This document shows, piece after piece, positions 36,783-46,521 of a DNA stretch of 64,000 nt (the stretch's first letter is position 1; each line of letters begins with the position of its first letter). Origin of the DNA: Acidobacteriota bacterium (GTDB lineage: Bacteria > Acidobacteriota > Vicinamibacteria > Vicinamibacterales > UBA2999); assembly GCA_018000455.1 (NCBI GenBank), contig JAGNJW010000027.1:1-64000 (forward strand), read 5' to 3'. The translations under genes and the position numbers were made by a program. Under the pieces are notes generated by a model, which saw nothing but the letters and a program-made list of their open reading frames with translations, did no database searches and was not told the DNA's origin.

Positions 36783-38528
36783 CTACTTGCCGTCGAAGAC
36801 GACCTTGCCGTTGACCACCGTCAGCCGCACGTTGCCGGCGAGCAGGGCGCCGGGATTGGACGCACCGATCGTCATCGGATCGACCGACAGCGCCGACAGA
36901 TCGGCCAGCCGGCCGGCTGCGAGCTGACCGGCCTCGCCCTCCGCGAACGACGCAAACGCCGCCCAGGTGCTGTAGCCGCGGACGGCTTCCTCGGGTGTCA
37001 TCTTCTGCTCGGGATACCAACCGCCCGCCGGCTGGCCGTCCTTGTCCTGCCGCGTGATGGCTGAATGCAGTCCGTAGAAGACGTTGTGATCCGATCCGGT
37101 CAGATCCGAGTTGAAGATGAGTCGCGCGCCGGCCATGCGTAGCGTGCGCCAGGCATAGGCGCCCTTGATGCGCTCGGCGCCCACCCGGACCTCGGCCCAG
37201 CCTTTGTCCTCGACGGCGTGTGGCGGTTCCATCGAGGCGATGATGTTCAGCGCGGCAAAGCGTGGGATGTCCTCGGGGCTCACGACCTGCGCGTGCTCGA
37301 TGCGGTGGCGGCCCTGCCGCGCACGTTCGTTCTCCTTCATGACGCCCTCGAGGAAGTCGAGCGACTCGCGGTTGCCGGCATCGCCAATGGCGTGCACGCC
37401 CACCTGGAAACCCGCCCGCATCATCGCCGCCACGACGGCCGTGTCGAAGCCGTAGCCGGCGCCGCTCACACCCTTGTGACCGGGCGTGTCGCTGTAGTCG
37501 TCGAGCAGGCGCGCGCCGCGCGAGCCGAGCGCGCCATCGTAGTACGCCTTGACCGCCCGCACGATGAGCATGTCGCCGGGGGCACCGAGCGGGCCTTTCG
37601 CCTCCCACTCGCGGCACAGGTCGGGATCACGTGCCGAGAGCATCACGTGGACGCGGATCGGAAGCGCCTTTCTGGCGTCGAGGGCCTGGTAACCAGCCAG
37701 CATCGCCCGATCCACGCCGGCGTCGTGCACGGCGGTGTAGCCGGAGCGCGCCATCTCCGTGAGGCCGGCGAGCAGCTGACTCTCGATCTCGGCCGGCGAG
37801 GGCGCCGGCACGGCGCCGGCCATGATCGTCGTGGCGCGGTTCAGGAAGATCCCAGTGGGCTCGCCGCGCCGGTCCTTGCGGATCTCGCCGCCCACCGGGG
37901 CCGCCGTGCGGCGCGTGACCTTCGCGGCGTCGAGTGCGAGCCGGTTGGCCCACACGCCGAAGCCGTGCAGGGAGAAGAGCACGACCGGATGGTCGGGGAC
38001 TTTCTCGCTGAGCAACCGCCAGTCGGGATAGCGATTCGCCCATGCGCCTTCATCCCAGCCGCGGCCAGTGATCCACTGGCCCTTGGGCACCGACCCTGCA
38101 TAGGCCACCACCCGGTCGACGGCCTCGGCTTCGGTGGTGACGCCAACCAGGTCCACGGCCTGCAGCTTGGCGCCGAGTTCGAGGATGTGCGAATGCGAAT
38201 CGACAAGGCCGGGCACGAGCGTCGCGCCGCCCAGATCGACGACCTCGGTGGAGGGGCCGCGCCGGGTGTCCACGGCCTCGCGGGTGCCGACCAGTGTGAT
38301 GCGTCCGGCGGTGATGGCGATCGCCGCCGCGTCGGGCCGCCAGCCGTTCTGGTCGTAGGGCGCGCCGGCGTTGGGTGTGCCGTCGGTGGCCGGATCGGGC
38401 CAGGTCATGGTGTAGGCCCTCGCGTTCACGAGGATCAGATCGGCGGGCGGCGGAGGCGGTGCCGAGTTGCACGCGGCGAGGCTGGCGGCGCAGACAGCGA
38501 GGGCGACGAGACGACGGAACACGGACAT
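36783..38528 (-). CDS. YtcJ-type amidohydrolase, lipoprotein
   Basis: 581 residues. A lipoprotein signal ends in ASLAACNS, so the protein is exported. The amidohydrolase_3 core has VPGLVDSHSHILELG (metal His/His), VHAIGDAGNRESL in the middle, RIEHAQVVSPED, and the NSDLTGSDHN region for the last metal ligand. The C-terminal cap is GRLADLSALSVDP. Proteins of this type are N-acyl or formyl deacylases of unknown in vivo role. The PAP2 gene lies 8 bases upstream on the same strand. Confidence 0.88.
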   Translation of the reverse strand: MSVFRRLVALAVCAASLAACNSAPPPPPADLILVNARAYTMTWPDPATDGTPNAGAPYDQNGWRPDAAAIAITAGRITLVGTREAVDTRRGPSTEVVDLGGATLVPGLVDSHSHILELGAKLQAVDLVGVTTEAEAVDRVVAYAGSVPKGQWITGRGWDEGAWANRYPDWRLLSEKVPDHPVVLFSLHGFGVWANRLALDAAKVTRRTAAPVGGEIRKDRRGEPTGIFLNRATTIMAGAVPAPSPAEIESQLLAGLTEMARSGYTAVHDAGVDRAMLAGYQALDARKALPIRVHVMLSARDPDLCREWEAKGPLGAPGDMLIVRAVKAYYDGALGSRGARLLDDYSDTPGHKGVSGAGYGFDTAVVAAMMRAGFQVGVHAIGDAGNRESLDFLEGVMKENERARQGRHRIEHAQVVSPEDIPRFAALNIIASMEPPHAVEDKGWAEVRVGAERIKGAYAWRTLRMAGARLIFNSDLTGSDHNVFYGLHSAITRQDKDGQPAGGWYPEQKMTPEEAVRGYSTWAAFASFAEGEAGQLAAGRLADLSALSVDPMTIGASNPGALLAGNVRLTVVNGKVVFDGK

Positions 38529-38536
38529 GGGCTCAC

Positions 38537-39148
38537 TCACCGGGAAGGAACGCTGGCGGCGCTGAAGGCCACCGCCAGCCAACTGAGACAGATGACGTAG
38601 GTGCCGACCGCATCGCTCGGCCAATGGGCCCCGGGGACGATGCGCGCGCACGCCGCGACCCCCAGCAGTACGACGCCGCCCACGATCACCGACGAGCGTA
38701 GCCAGCCGGGGCCGGGTCTGAGCCGCCACGCCAGGACGACCAGCGCGCCGATGGTGACGCTGTAGAGCGTCATGAAGGTTGACGGGAACGACAGACCGGT
38801 GGGGTTGCCCATCACGGCGATCAAATCGTGCGCCGGGCGCGGACGCCCGAAGAGCGGCTTCGAGGCCTCGCCGAGGGTCTGCTCGACAGCGATCGCGGCA
38901 AGGACGACCACGGCGGCGCGGATGCCGGCCAGGCGCCACGCGCCGAGCACCGCCAGCGCCATCAGGCCGAACTTGAGCGGCGCGCTTGCGGTCGTGAGAA
39001 AGGGGGCCACCCAGCCAGTGCCCGGCGACAGGCTCTGAATGGCGCGCGTGACGGCGGGATCGCCGGGCAGGTACGGCAGGAAGCGGGCCTGCGCGCCGAA
39101 CACGATTGTGAGAAGCAGGGCGAGCTGGACCAGGTGACGGGTGCTCAT
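38537..39148 (-). CDS. PAP2-family membrane phosphatase
   Basis: 203 residues, with five or six hydrophobic segments. The phosphatase signature is split over three parts: KPLFGRPRP, GLSFPSTFMTL (PSGH-like, with SFPS) and RIVPGAHWPSDAVGTY, which contains the catalytic His. The enzyme dephosphorylates lipid phosphates such as undecaprenyl-PP or phosphatidic acid at the outer face of the membrane. The ATG at 39148 is preceded at 7 bases by TAATGT, so it is probably a leaderless transcript that also covers the downstream amidohydrolase. Confidence 0.88.
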   Translation of the reverse strand: MSTRHLVQLALLLTIVFGAQARFLPYLPGDPAVTRAIQSLSPGTGWVAPFLTTASAPLKFGLMALAVLGAWRLAGIRAAVVVLAAIAVEQTLGEASKPLFGRPRPAHDLIAVMGNPTGLSFPSTFMTLYSVTIGALVVLAWRLRPGPGWLRSSVIVGGVVLLGVAACARIVPGAHWPSDAVGTYVICLSWLAVAFSAASVPSR

Positions 39149-39155
39149 CGGCTGG

Positions 39156-39161
39156 ACATTA
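39156..39161 (-). promoter_or_regulatory. -10 element TAATGT of a probable leaderless transcript
   Basis: TAATGT (39161-39156) ends 7 bases before the ATG at 39148 of the PAP2 gene. It lies between this gene and the stop codon of the one upstream. Confidence 0.5.
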
Positions 39162-40595
39162 TTCCTCAAGACCTGCGGCCAGCGTCAGCGTCGTCGAGAT
39201 CGCGGCCAGGCGCGCCCACCGTGCCTCGGCGCCGCCGGCGCCGAGCGCGGCCGTGACGAGACGCCGGCCGAGCGGATAGGCCAGCACGTTGGTGCGCTGC
39301 TTTTCGATGAAGCCGACCATGCCGGCCGCATCGAGCACGAGCGCCTCGTCGCGCAGCCGCGTCGTGGCGGCGTCTGCGCTGAGCGAGGTGTCGAGATAAT
39401 CGGCGGCAATGTAGGCCACCTCCAGATCGAGCGCGGCGGCCAGCCGTTCCACCCGCACGAGCGGGGCGGCCAGTGCCGGCGGCTGGCCCGCCGCCGGCAG
39501 CAGCACCTCAGCCAGTACCTGAATACGGGTTTGGTTCGGCAAGAGCAGCGCCGCGCCCGCTTCCGCCGCGCCCTCGGCGCACATAAGGTGCGGGCCGAAG
39601 GCCGGGTGGAGCCGTCGCTCGGTCCAGCCGAGACCGTCGGCGAGCACCGCCCGCGCCAGCACGTGTTGTGCGTGGTGACCGGGCGTTCCCTCGTGCGCCG
39701 CCAGCTGCAGCAGGTGGGCGGCATCGGCGCCGCCGCCCTTGGCGACCCAGATGTCGGACGAGCGCGGGCCCGTCGGCCGCGAGAACGCCGCCCATCCCGA
39801 GGTGTCCTCGGCGCGTGTCGTTACCGTATCGCCGTCGGGCAGCGGCAGGTGCGGCCGTGCCGCCGCACGGCACCAGTCCACAGCGGCGCGGAACACGGCG
39901 TCGACGCGTTCCGGCGGCACCGCCGCCGACCTTCGGTAGGCGGCGTGACGGGCTGCCAGCGAGTCGCCGGCGGGGAGGATGGCCGCGAGCTCGGCGCGCA
40001 GCGCGTCGAACGCCGGGACGTCGCGTGGAGGCGCCGCATGACCGAAGGTGCGCCGCGCCTGATCGGCGAAGGAGCGCGCCACGCCGAGCAGCCGGCTGGC
40101 GACGTCGTCGAGGGCGCGGATCTGGCCGCTGAGGTAGGCGACGCGCAGCGCGTCGGCGACCTCGGCGAGCGCGACAACCCGCCCGCCGGCCTGGCCATCC
40201 GCCTCGGCTCGCGCCCGCATGGCGGCCCAGCGTGGGTCGGCGGCGGCGTGTTCCGCGTCGGCGACGAGCGTGGCGAGATCGGACTGCAGCGTCGCGACGG
40301 GCAGACGGGGGCCGCTGGCACGATCCGCCGGGCCCGTCCATTCCTCCACCAGTGACGGCTGGTGCTTGGCCAGCTGCAGCGCCAAGTGTGTGTAGCGGAC
40401 GGCCATCTGGTCGAGATCGACGGCTCCGGCCGACGCCCCCGGCGGCCGGTAGCCACAGCCGGCCAGCGCCAGTGCCGCCCCGCCGAGCAGCGCCGTGCCG
40501 GATGCACGCAGCACGGCACGGCGTCCCGGCAGAGGCGGCGCCGCCTCGCCGCGCCGGTCCAGGTTTCGAGGACGGGTGCCGCACATCGATGACAT
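39159..40595 (-). CDS. Exported putative metalloprotein with HExxxGHH motif (DUF885-like)
   Basis: 478 residues if it starts at 40595 (an ATG at 40586 is also possible). The N-terminus has a twin-arginine-like stretch (GRRAVLRASGTALLGG) and a lipobox (ALAGC), so it is a Tat- or Sec-exported lipoprotein. The body is mainly helical. The motif HEGTPGHHAQH is close to the HEx.PGHH pattern of DUF885 proteins, which are predicted zinc peptidases. The later ECGAAE-like CAEGAAEAGAALLLP would give the third ligand. I could not assign a substrate. Confidence 0.72.
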   Translation of the reverse strand: MSSMCGTRPRNLDRRGEAAPPLPGRRAVLRASGTALLGGAALALAGCGYRPPGASAGAVDLDQMAVRYTHLALQLAKHQPSLVEEWTGPADRASGPRLPVATLQSDLATLVADAEHAAADPRWAAMRARAEADGQAGGRVVALAEVADALRVAYLSGQIRALDDVASRLLGVARSFADQARRTFGHAAPPRDVPAFDALRAELAAILPAGDSLAARHAAYRRSAAVPPERVDAVFRAAVDWCRAAARPHLPLPDGDTVTTRAEDTSGWAAFSRPTGPRSSDIWVAKGGGADAAHLLQLAAHEGTPGHHAQHVLARAVLADGLGWTERRLHPAFGPHLMCAEGAAEAGAALLLPNQTRIQVLAEVLLPAAGQPPALAAPLVRVERLAAALDLEVAYIAADYLDTSLSADAATTRLRDEALVLDAAGMVGFIEKQRTNVLAYPLGRRLVTAALGAGGAEARWARLAAISTTLTLAAGLEE

Positions 40596-40705
40596 CGCGA
40601 GACATGCATCTTCGCACGATCCCAATTGACTTCCGGCGCGCTGACGGTTCCAATGCGGCATCCCCGCGGTCGAATCCTCGACACCGGGCACCACAGGAGT
40701 GTGCC

Positions 40706-42391
40706 ATGCGCTGGCCGTCGTTGTTGCCCTTGTCGGTTGTCGTTGTCGCCGCGGCCTGCTCGCAGCCAGCCTCGCCGCCCGCGTCGTCTCCGGCCACCTC
40801 GCCCGCCGCGCCATCGCTCGGCATCCGACCCGCCGGCGACGAAGAGATCAAACCAGACATGAGTCAGGTGCCGCCGGACCTGGCCAAGGTCTTCGACCAC
40901 ATCGACGCGAACATCGACCAGCACGTGGTCAACCTGCAGAAGTGGATCCAGCAGCCCAGCATCTCGAACTCGGGCGAAGGCATTCCCGAGTCGGCAGAGA
41001 TGGTGAAGGGCTTCTTCGACGAGCTCGGCTGCCAGCAGACGCAGGTCTACGACGTGGGCATCACCGAGTACGGAACGCCGGGCAACCCGGTGGTCTACGC
41101 CAAGTGCGACGAGGGCGCCGAGAAGACCGTCCTCATCTACTGGATGTACGACACGATGCCGGTGACGCAGGCCGACGCCTGGCACTACCCGCCGTTTGAA
41201 GCGCAGATCGTCGAGCAGGCACCCTACAAGAAGGTCATGATCGGCCGCGGCGCCACCAACTCCAAGGGCCCGCAGATGGTGCAGTTGAACGCCTTCCGCG
41301 CCATCAAGGCCGTGCACGGCAAGCTGCCGGTCAACCTCATCGTGGTCGCCGAAGGCGACGAGGAGCGGATGGACATCGGCCTGCGCAAGTGGGTCAAGGA
41401 CCACCCGGAACTGCTCGAGGGCGCCGATGCCATGATTCGCTTCGGCAGTCAATCGGGCAGTGGCGGCGGCGGGTTCGGTGGCGGCTCGGAAGGCTGCGTC
41501 TACGTCGAGCTGACGACCTCGGGCACGGCGTGGGGGCGCGGGCCGACGGTGTCGGACATCCACGGCAGCAACAAGCGCGGCACCGACAGTCCGGCCTGGC
41601 GCCACATCAAGATGCTGGCGTCGCTTGTGAGCGACAACGGCAACACGCCGAAAATCGACGGTTTCTACGACGGCATTCTGCCGCTGACATCGCAGCAGGA
41701 AGCCAGCCTGCGCGCCGGGGCCAAGAACACGGACCTGAAGGTGGCGGCCGAAAACCTCGGCGTGGCGCGCTTCATGTTCGACGATCCGTACGAAGTGCTG
41801 AAGACGCAGCGCTACGGCCAGTCGTTCAACCTCGACGGCATCTGGGGCGGCAACATGTATGCGGGCGGCGCCGGCGCCATCCTGCCGAACAAGATCACCT
41901 CCAAGCACAACTTCCGCTACGTGCCCAACATGCACGGCCCGGACATCGTGAAGAAGCTGCGGGCGCAGCTCGACAAGAACGGCTACAAGGACGTCGACGT
42001 CAAGCTCATCGGCGACGTGCCGTGGGCCCTCATGAACTCCGACAACTCGGCCGGCCAGGCCATGAAGCGCGCCTACGAAGTGATGAACATCCCGCACGGC
42101 GAGCTGCGCGACGACTGGGGCATCGGCGGCGGTGCGGCGGCGGGCGGCTACTGGCCCGCCTACCTGTTCGGTAACGGTGAGGTCGGCGAGAAGGTGTCGC
42201 CCTTCAAGGGCGTGCCGATCGTCGGCGGCGGCGGCGGTCACGGCGGCCGCGCGCACGCGGCCAACGAGTACTGGGTGATCGAGGGTGCCGGCAAGGTGCT
42301 CGGCATGGCCGGCGCCGAGAAGTCGATTGCCACGGCGGTCTACGCCTTTGCCGGGCTCGTCCCGCCGGTGGCGGCCAAGTCCACGAACTGA
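40706..42391 (+). CDS. Secreted M20-family dipeptidase/deacylase, copy 1
   Basis: 561 residues. The lipoprotein signal ends in VAAACSQ. The M20 metal-site segments are WMYDTMPV (Asp) and VAEGDEER (Glu pair), with GRGATNSKGP as the usual linking block and AHAANEYWVIEG for the C-terminal His. Inserted Gly-rich stretch GGGGFGGGSEG is unusual. The enzyme should hydrolyse peptides or acylated amino acids in the periplasm. CAGGAG is 8 bases before the ATG. It is followed by a near-identical copy at 42446. Confidence 0.9.
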   Translation: MRWPSLLPLSVVVVAAACSQPASPPASSPATSPAAPSLGIRPAGDEEIKPDMSQVPPDLAKVFDHIDANIDQHVVNLQKWIQQPSISNSGEGIPESAEMVKGFFDELGCQQTQVYDVGITEYGTPGNPVVYAKCDEGAEKTVLIYWMYDTMPVTQADAWHYPPFEAQIVEQAPYKKVMIGRGATNSKGPQMVQLNAFRAIKAVHGKLPVNLIVVAEGDEERMDIGLRKWVKDHPELLEGADAMIRFGSQSGSGGGGFGGGSEGCVYVELTTSGTAWGRGPTVSDIHGSNKRGTDSPAWRHIKMLASLVSDNGNTPKIDGFYDGILPLTSQQEASLRAGAKNTDLKVAAENLGVARFMFDDPYEVLKTQRYGQSFNLDGIWGGNMYAGGAGAILPNKITSKHNFRYVPNMHGPDIVKKLRAQLDKNGYKDVDVKLIGDVPWALMNSDNSAGQAMKRAYEVMNIPHGELRDDWGIGGGAAAGGYWPAYLFGNGEVGEKVSPFKGVPIVGGGGGHGGRAHAANEYWVIEGAGKVLGMAGAEKSIATAVYAFAGLVPPVAAKSTN

Positions 42392-42445
42392 GATTCACGC
42401 CGTGGCCCCGGCGCTGCCGCCGGCCACGGCAATTGGAGGATGTCG

Positions 42446-44143
42446 ATGCGCCGGATCTCTTTGTCGTTCATGTGTGCCGCCGTGATTGCCGCGGCGGCGT
42501 GCCAGCAGCCCGCAAGCCCTGGAGGGGACGGCGCCGCGCAGGCACCGGCCGCCGCCGCGCCCAAACTCGGCATCCGCCCTGATGGTGATACCGAGATCGA
42601 GCCCGACATGAGCCAGGTGCCGCCCGAGCTGGCGCAGGTCTACGCGCACATCGATGAGAACATCGATCAGCACGTGGTCAACCTGCAGAAGTGGATCCAG
42701 CAGCCCAGCATCTCGAACTCGGGCGAAGGCATTCCCGAGTCGGCCGAGATGGTGAAGGGCTTCTTCGACGAGCTCGGCTGCCAGCAGACCCAGGTCTACG
42801 ATCCGGGCATCACCGAGTACGGATCACCGAGCAATCCCGTGGTCTACGCCAAGTGCGACGAGGGCGCCGAGAAGACCGTCCTCATCTACTGGATGTACGA
42901 CACGATGCCGGTGACGCAGGCCGACGCCTGGCACTACCCGCCGTTTGAAGCGCAGATCGTCGAGCAGGCACCCTACAAGAAGGTCATGATCGGCCGCGGC
43001 GCCACCAACTCCAAGGGCCCGCAGATGTCGCAGTTGAACGCCTTCCGCGCCATCAAGGCCGTACACGGCAAGCTGCCGGTCAATCTCATCATCGTGGCCG
43101 AGGGCGACGAGGAACGGATGGACATCGGCCTGCGCAAGTGGGTCAAGGACCACCCCGAGCTGCTCGAGGGTGCCGACGCGATGATGGCCTTCGGCGGACA
43201 GTCGCCAAGCGGCGGCGGCGGCTACGGCGGCGGCTCGGAAGGTTGCGTCTACGTCGAGCTGACGACCTCGGGCACGGCGTGGGGGCGCGGGCCGACGGTG
43301 TCGGACATCCACGGCAGCAACAAGCGCGGCACCGACAGCCCGGCCTGGCGCCACATCATGATGCTGGCCTCGATCGTGAGCGACGACGGCAACACGCCGA
43401 AGATCGACGGGTTCTTCGACGGCATCCGTCCGATCAGCAAGCAGCAGGACGAGAGCCTGCGCACGGCGGCCAAGAGCATGGACCTGGCGGTGGCGGCCGA
43501 GAACCTCGGCGTGGCGCGCTTCATGTACGACGACCCCTACCAGGTGCTCAAGACGCAGCGCTATGGCACGTCGTTCAACCTCGACGGCATCTGGGGCGGC
43601 AACATGTATGCGGGCGGCGCCGGCGCCATCCTGCCGAACAAGATCACCTCCAAGCACAACTTCCGCTACCAGCCGGGACAGACCGGGCCGGACATCGTGA
43701 AGAAGCTGCGGGCGCAGCTCGACAAGAACGGCTACAAGGATGTCGACGTCAAGCTCATCGGCGACGTGCCGTGGGCGCTGATGAACTCCGACACCGAGAT
43801 CGGCCGGGCCATGCAGCGCACCTACGAGATCATGGGCATTCCGCACGCGCCGGTGCGTGCCGATTGGGGCATCGGCGGCGGTGGGGCGGCGGCGGGCGGC
43901 TACTGGCCGGCCTACATGTTCGGCAATGGCGAGGTCGGCGAGAAGATCTCGCCGTTCAAGGGCGTGCCGATCGTGATGGGCGGTGCCGGCCTCGGCGGCC
44001 GCGCCCACGCGGCCAACGAGTACTATGTCCTCGAGGGCGCCGGGAAAGTCTACGGCATGGCGGGTGCCGAGAAGGCCGTGGCCACCGCGCTCTACACCTA
44101 CGCCGGCAAGATGCCGCCGGCGCCCGCCAAGTCTACGAACTAG
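42446..44143 (+). CDS. Secreted M20-family dipeptidase/deacylase, copy 2
   Basis: 565 residues, same plan as copy 1, with a lipobox at AAAACQQ. The start at 42446 is chosen over an ATG at 42440 because GGAGG at 42435-42439 overlaps the first but is well placed for the second. The active-site segments WMYDTMPV, VAEGDEER and AHAANEYYVLEG are intact, so both copies look functional. A run of 189 bases (42839-43027) is identical to 41090-41278 even at silent sites, while other parts differ. That pattern suggests gene conversion. The pair lies directly before a MacB-type ABC transporter, which may be unrelated. Confidence 0.9.
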   Translation: MRRISLSFMCAAVIAAAACQQPASPGGDGAAQAPAAAAPKLGIRPDGDTEIEPDMSQVPPELAQVYAHIDENIDQHVVNLQKWIQQPSISNSGEGIPESAEMVKGFFDELGCQQTQVYDPGITEYGSPSNPVVYAKCDEGAEKTVLIYWMYDTMPVTQADAWHYPPFEAQIVEQAPYKKVMIGRGATNSKGPQMSQLNAFRAIKAVHGKLPVNLIIVAEGDEERMDIGLRKWVKDHPELLEGADAMMAFGGQSPSGGGGYGGGSEGCVYVELTTSGTAWGRGPTVSDIHGSNKRGTDSPAWRHIMMLASIVSDDGNTPKIDGFFDGIRPISKQQDESLRTAAKSMDLAVAAENLGVARFMYDDPYQVLKTQRYGTSFNLDGIWGGNMYAGGAGAILPNKITSKHNFRYQPGQTGPDIVKKLRAQLDKNGYKDVDVKLIGDVPWALMNSDTEIGRAMQRTYEIMGIPHAPVRADWGIGGGGAAAGGYWPAYMFGNGEVGEKISPFKGVPIVMGGAGLGGRAHAANEYYVLEGAGKVYGMAGAEKAVATALYTYAGKMPPAPAKSTN

Positions 44144-44173
44144 CGGCTAGGAGCTGGCGGCTAGGGGGATTCG

Positions 44174-44920
44174 ATGATTGGGGTTCGCAGTCTCGAGAAG
44201 GAGTATCACGTGGGCGACCACGTGGTGCGGGCCCTCAGGGGCGTCACGCTCGACATCGCCGCCGGCGAGTTCGTCACGGTCGTCGGACCGTCGGGCTCCG
44301 GCAAGTCGACGTTCATGCACATCCTGGGATGTCTCGACCGGCCCACGCGGGGGCAGTACCTGCTGGGCGGCCGCGACGTCTCGACCCTGCCGCACGACGA
44401 GTTGGCGCGCGTGCGCAACGAAACGATCGGCTTCGTCTTCCAGGGCTTCAACCTGCTGTCGCGGACCTCGGCGCTCGAGAACGTCGAGCTGCCGCTGCTC
44501 TACACCCGCCAGGGCGCGGTGAAGGCGGCGGAGCGGCGCGATCGGGCCCGCCGGGCGCTGGCGGCCGTCGGCCTGACCGACCGCGAGGAGCACCACCCGA
44601 ACCAGCTCTCGGGCGGCCAGCAGCAGCGCGTCGCAATTGCCCGGGCGCTCGTCAACGAGCCGTCGCTGCTGCTCGCCGACGAGCCCACCGGCAACCTCGA
44701 CACCACCACCAGCTACGAAGTGATGGAGGTGTTCGCGAAGCTGCGCGCCGAGCGCGGCATCACCATCGTGGTCATCACCCACGAGCGCGACATCGCCGCG
44801 TGGGGCACACGCACCATCGACTTCAAGGACGGCGTGGTCGTGTCCGACGAGCGGCACGCCGCGAAGCCTCCGCTGGCGCCGGATACGACCATCGGCTCGC
44901 CGGCGCCGGTCGGCGCCTAG
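44174..44920 (+). CDS. ABC transporter ATP-binding protein (MacB/LolD type)
   Basis: 248 residues. Walker [10 protein letters not shown] at residues 37-45, Q-loop GFVFQGFN, signature LSGGQQQR, Walker [13 protein letters not shown], switch His in VVITHERDI. Sequence type is that of MacB/LolD/FtsE ATPases working with FtsX-like permeases. It is the first gene of a three-gene unit with two permeases, so the transporter would be a 2:1:1 complex. Nothing in the sequence shows what is moved; macrolides, lipoproteins and peptides are known for relatives. Confidence 0.93.
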   Translation: MIGVRSLEKEYHVGDHVVRALRGVTLDIAAGEFVTVVGPSGSGKSTFMHILGCLDRPTRGQYLLGGRDVSTLPHDELARVRNETIGFVFQGFNLLSRTSALENVELPLLYTRQGAVKAAERRDRARRALAAVGLTDREEHHPNQLSGGQQQRVAIARALVNEPSLLLADEPTGNLDTTTSYEVMEVFAKLRAERGITIVVITHERDIAAWGTRTIDFKDGVVVSDERHAAKPPLAPDTTIGSPAPVGA

Positions 44921-44953
44921 GGCGCGTCTCGTTCGCAGCAAGGAGTTCTGACC

Positions 44954-46510
44954 GTGGCCTCACCGATTCAGCGCCTTCGCGCCCTGCACCCGTCGCTCGA
45001 CATCGGGTTCAAGGCCCTCACGCGCAACCGCCTCCAGACCGGCCTCACGATGCTCGGCATCACGGTGGGTGTGGCGACGGTGCTGGCGATGATGGCCGTG
45101 GGCGCCGGGGCGCAGCGGTCGATCGAACAGCAGGTGCGCGCCGCCGGCCTCAATCAGTTGACGATCAAGGCCGGCAACTGGAAGCCGAAAACCGAAGACT
45201 CCGGCAGCGCCGTTGCGCACCAGGGCGATGCCGAAGACACCATGCGGCTGCCGGTGGATGAGCTGATGCCGGCGCTGCCGAGCGCCGGCGATCCTTTCTT
45301 CGGGGCGGCCGACGTCGTGCCGATCGGCTTCCATCCCGAAGACGATCCGATGGAGAAGCACGACCATCCGCTGGCCTGGCAGCGCCTCGGCGACCTCGAA
45401 GCCGGTCTCGGGGCCTCGGCCACGCTGTCGTTTGCCGACGCCGATGCCATCCGCGAACTGGATGGTGTGCAGTACGTGGCCTGCGGCGTGCACGGCAACG
45501 CCCGCGTCCACTTCACGCCCGAGGGCGGCGAGGAGAAGCGCTGGTTCACCCGGATGCACGGCACCGACCTGCACCTGCTCGACATCAAGCGCACCTGGAC
45601 GCTGCGCAGCGGCCGCTTCTTCACCGAGAAGGAGCAGGAGGCCAAGGCGATGGTGATGGTGCTCGGCTCGGTGGTGGCCGAGAAGGTCTTCGGCGAGAAG
45701 GTCGATCCCGTCGGCAAGGACATCACTTTGTGGAACCAGACCTTCAAGGTGGTCGGCGTCGTGACGAGCGCCAGCTGGGTGGTACGCCCGGCGGCCGGCG
45801 ACGACGAGTTCGATGCCGTCTACATGCCCTACACGACGACGCATCAACTGCTGAACCTGACCAAGCTCAACGACATCATCGTGACGGCGGCCTCGAGCGG
45901 CGAGGTGTCCGACGTCAGCAAGCGCATCACCGATCTGCTGCGCCAGCGCCACGGCATCACCGAGGCCAAGCCCGACGACTTCACCATCTCGACGCAGGCC
46001 ACGCGCGCCATCACGACCGGCGGCCTGCCGCCGAATGTCGCCGCGGCGATTGCCGGCAACGTCAAGGAGCTCGAGCGCGTGACGCTCGAGCAGCTGGCCG
46101 GCACGCTCGAACGGGCCAGCGGCACCATGCGCTGGCTGCTGGCGGCCGTCGCCGCCGTGTCGCTGCTGGTCGGCGGCATCGGCATCATGAACATCACGCT
46201 GCTCTCGGTCACCGAGCGGACCAAGGAGATCGGCCTGCGCATGGCGGTGGGCGCGCGCGGTCGCGACGTCACCCGCCAGTTCCTGACCGAGGCGGTGGCC
46301 ATCAGCCTGGCTGGGGGCGCCGTGGGCGTCGTGCTGGGCCTGATGGCCTCCTACTTCATCGCCACCACGCTGCGTTGGGCCACCGTGGTGTCGCCCGGCG
46401 CGGTCTTCATGGCCTTCGGCGTCTCGGCGGCCGTCGGCGTGCTCTTTGGCTGGTATCCGGCGCGTCGCGCCGCCGAACTCGATCCCATCGACGCCCTGCG
46501 CCACGAATAG
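44954..46510 (+). CDS. MacB-type permease, first of two
   Basis: 518 residues. A single N-terminal helix (LTMLGITVGVATVLAMMAVGAGAQ) with the family GLxxLGI start is followed by a large MacB_PCD periplasmic domain (to about 380) and three C-terminal FtsX helices (LLAAVAAVSLLVGGIGIMN, AISLAGGAVGVVLGLMA, GAVFMAFGVSAAVGVLFG). The ending PARRAAELDPIDALRHE is typical. GTG start with AAGGAG 8 bases upstream. It should pair with the second permease as a heterodimer. Confidence 0.92.
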   Translation: MASPIQRLRALHPSLDIGFKALTRNRLQTGLTMLGITVGVATVLAMMAVGAGAQRSIEQQVRAAGLNQLTIKAGNWKPKTEDSGSAVAHQGDAEDTMRLPVDELMPALPSAGDPFFGAADVVPIGFHPEDDPMEKHDHPLAWQRLGDLEAGLGASATLSFADADAIRELDGVQYVACGVHGNARVHFTPEGGEEKRWFTRMHGTDLHLLDIKRTWTLRSGRFFTEKEQEAKAMVMVLGSVVAEKVFGEKVDPVGKDITLWNQTFKVVGVVTSASWVVRPAAGDDEFDAVYMPYTTTHQLLNLTKLNDIIVTAASSGEVSDVSKRITDLLRQRHGITEAKPDDFTISTQATRAITTGGLPPNVAAAIAGNVKELERVTLEQLAGTLERASGTMRWLLAAVAAVSLLVGGIGIMNITLLSVTERTKEIGLRMAVGARGRDVTRQFLTEAVAISLAGGAVGVVLGLMASYFIATTLRWATVVSPGAVFMAFGVSAAVGVLFGWYPARRAAELDPIDALRHE

Positions 46511-46521
46511 ACGGATCCCAC

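Noticed and set aside
40232-40705. N-terminal extension of the first M20 peptidase
   Set aside because: The frame is open, but it is shadow of the minus-strand metalloprotein gene; the ribosome site and lipoprotein signal fix the start at 40706.
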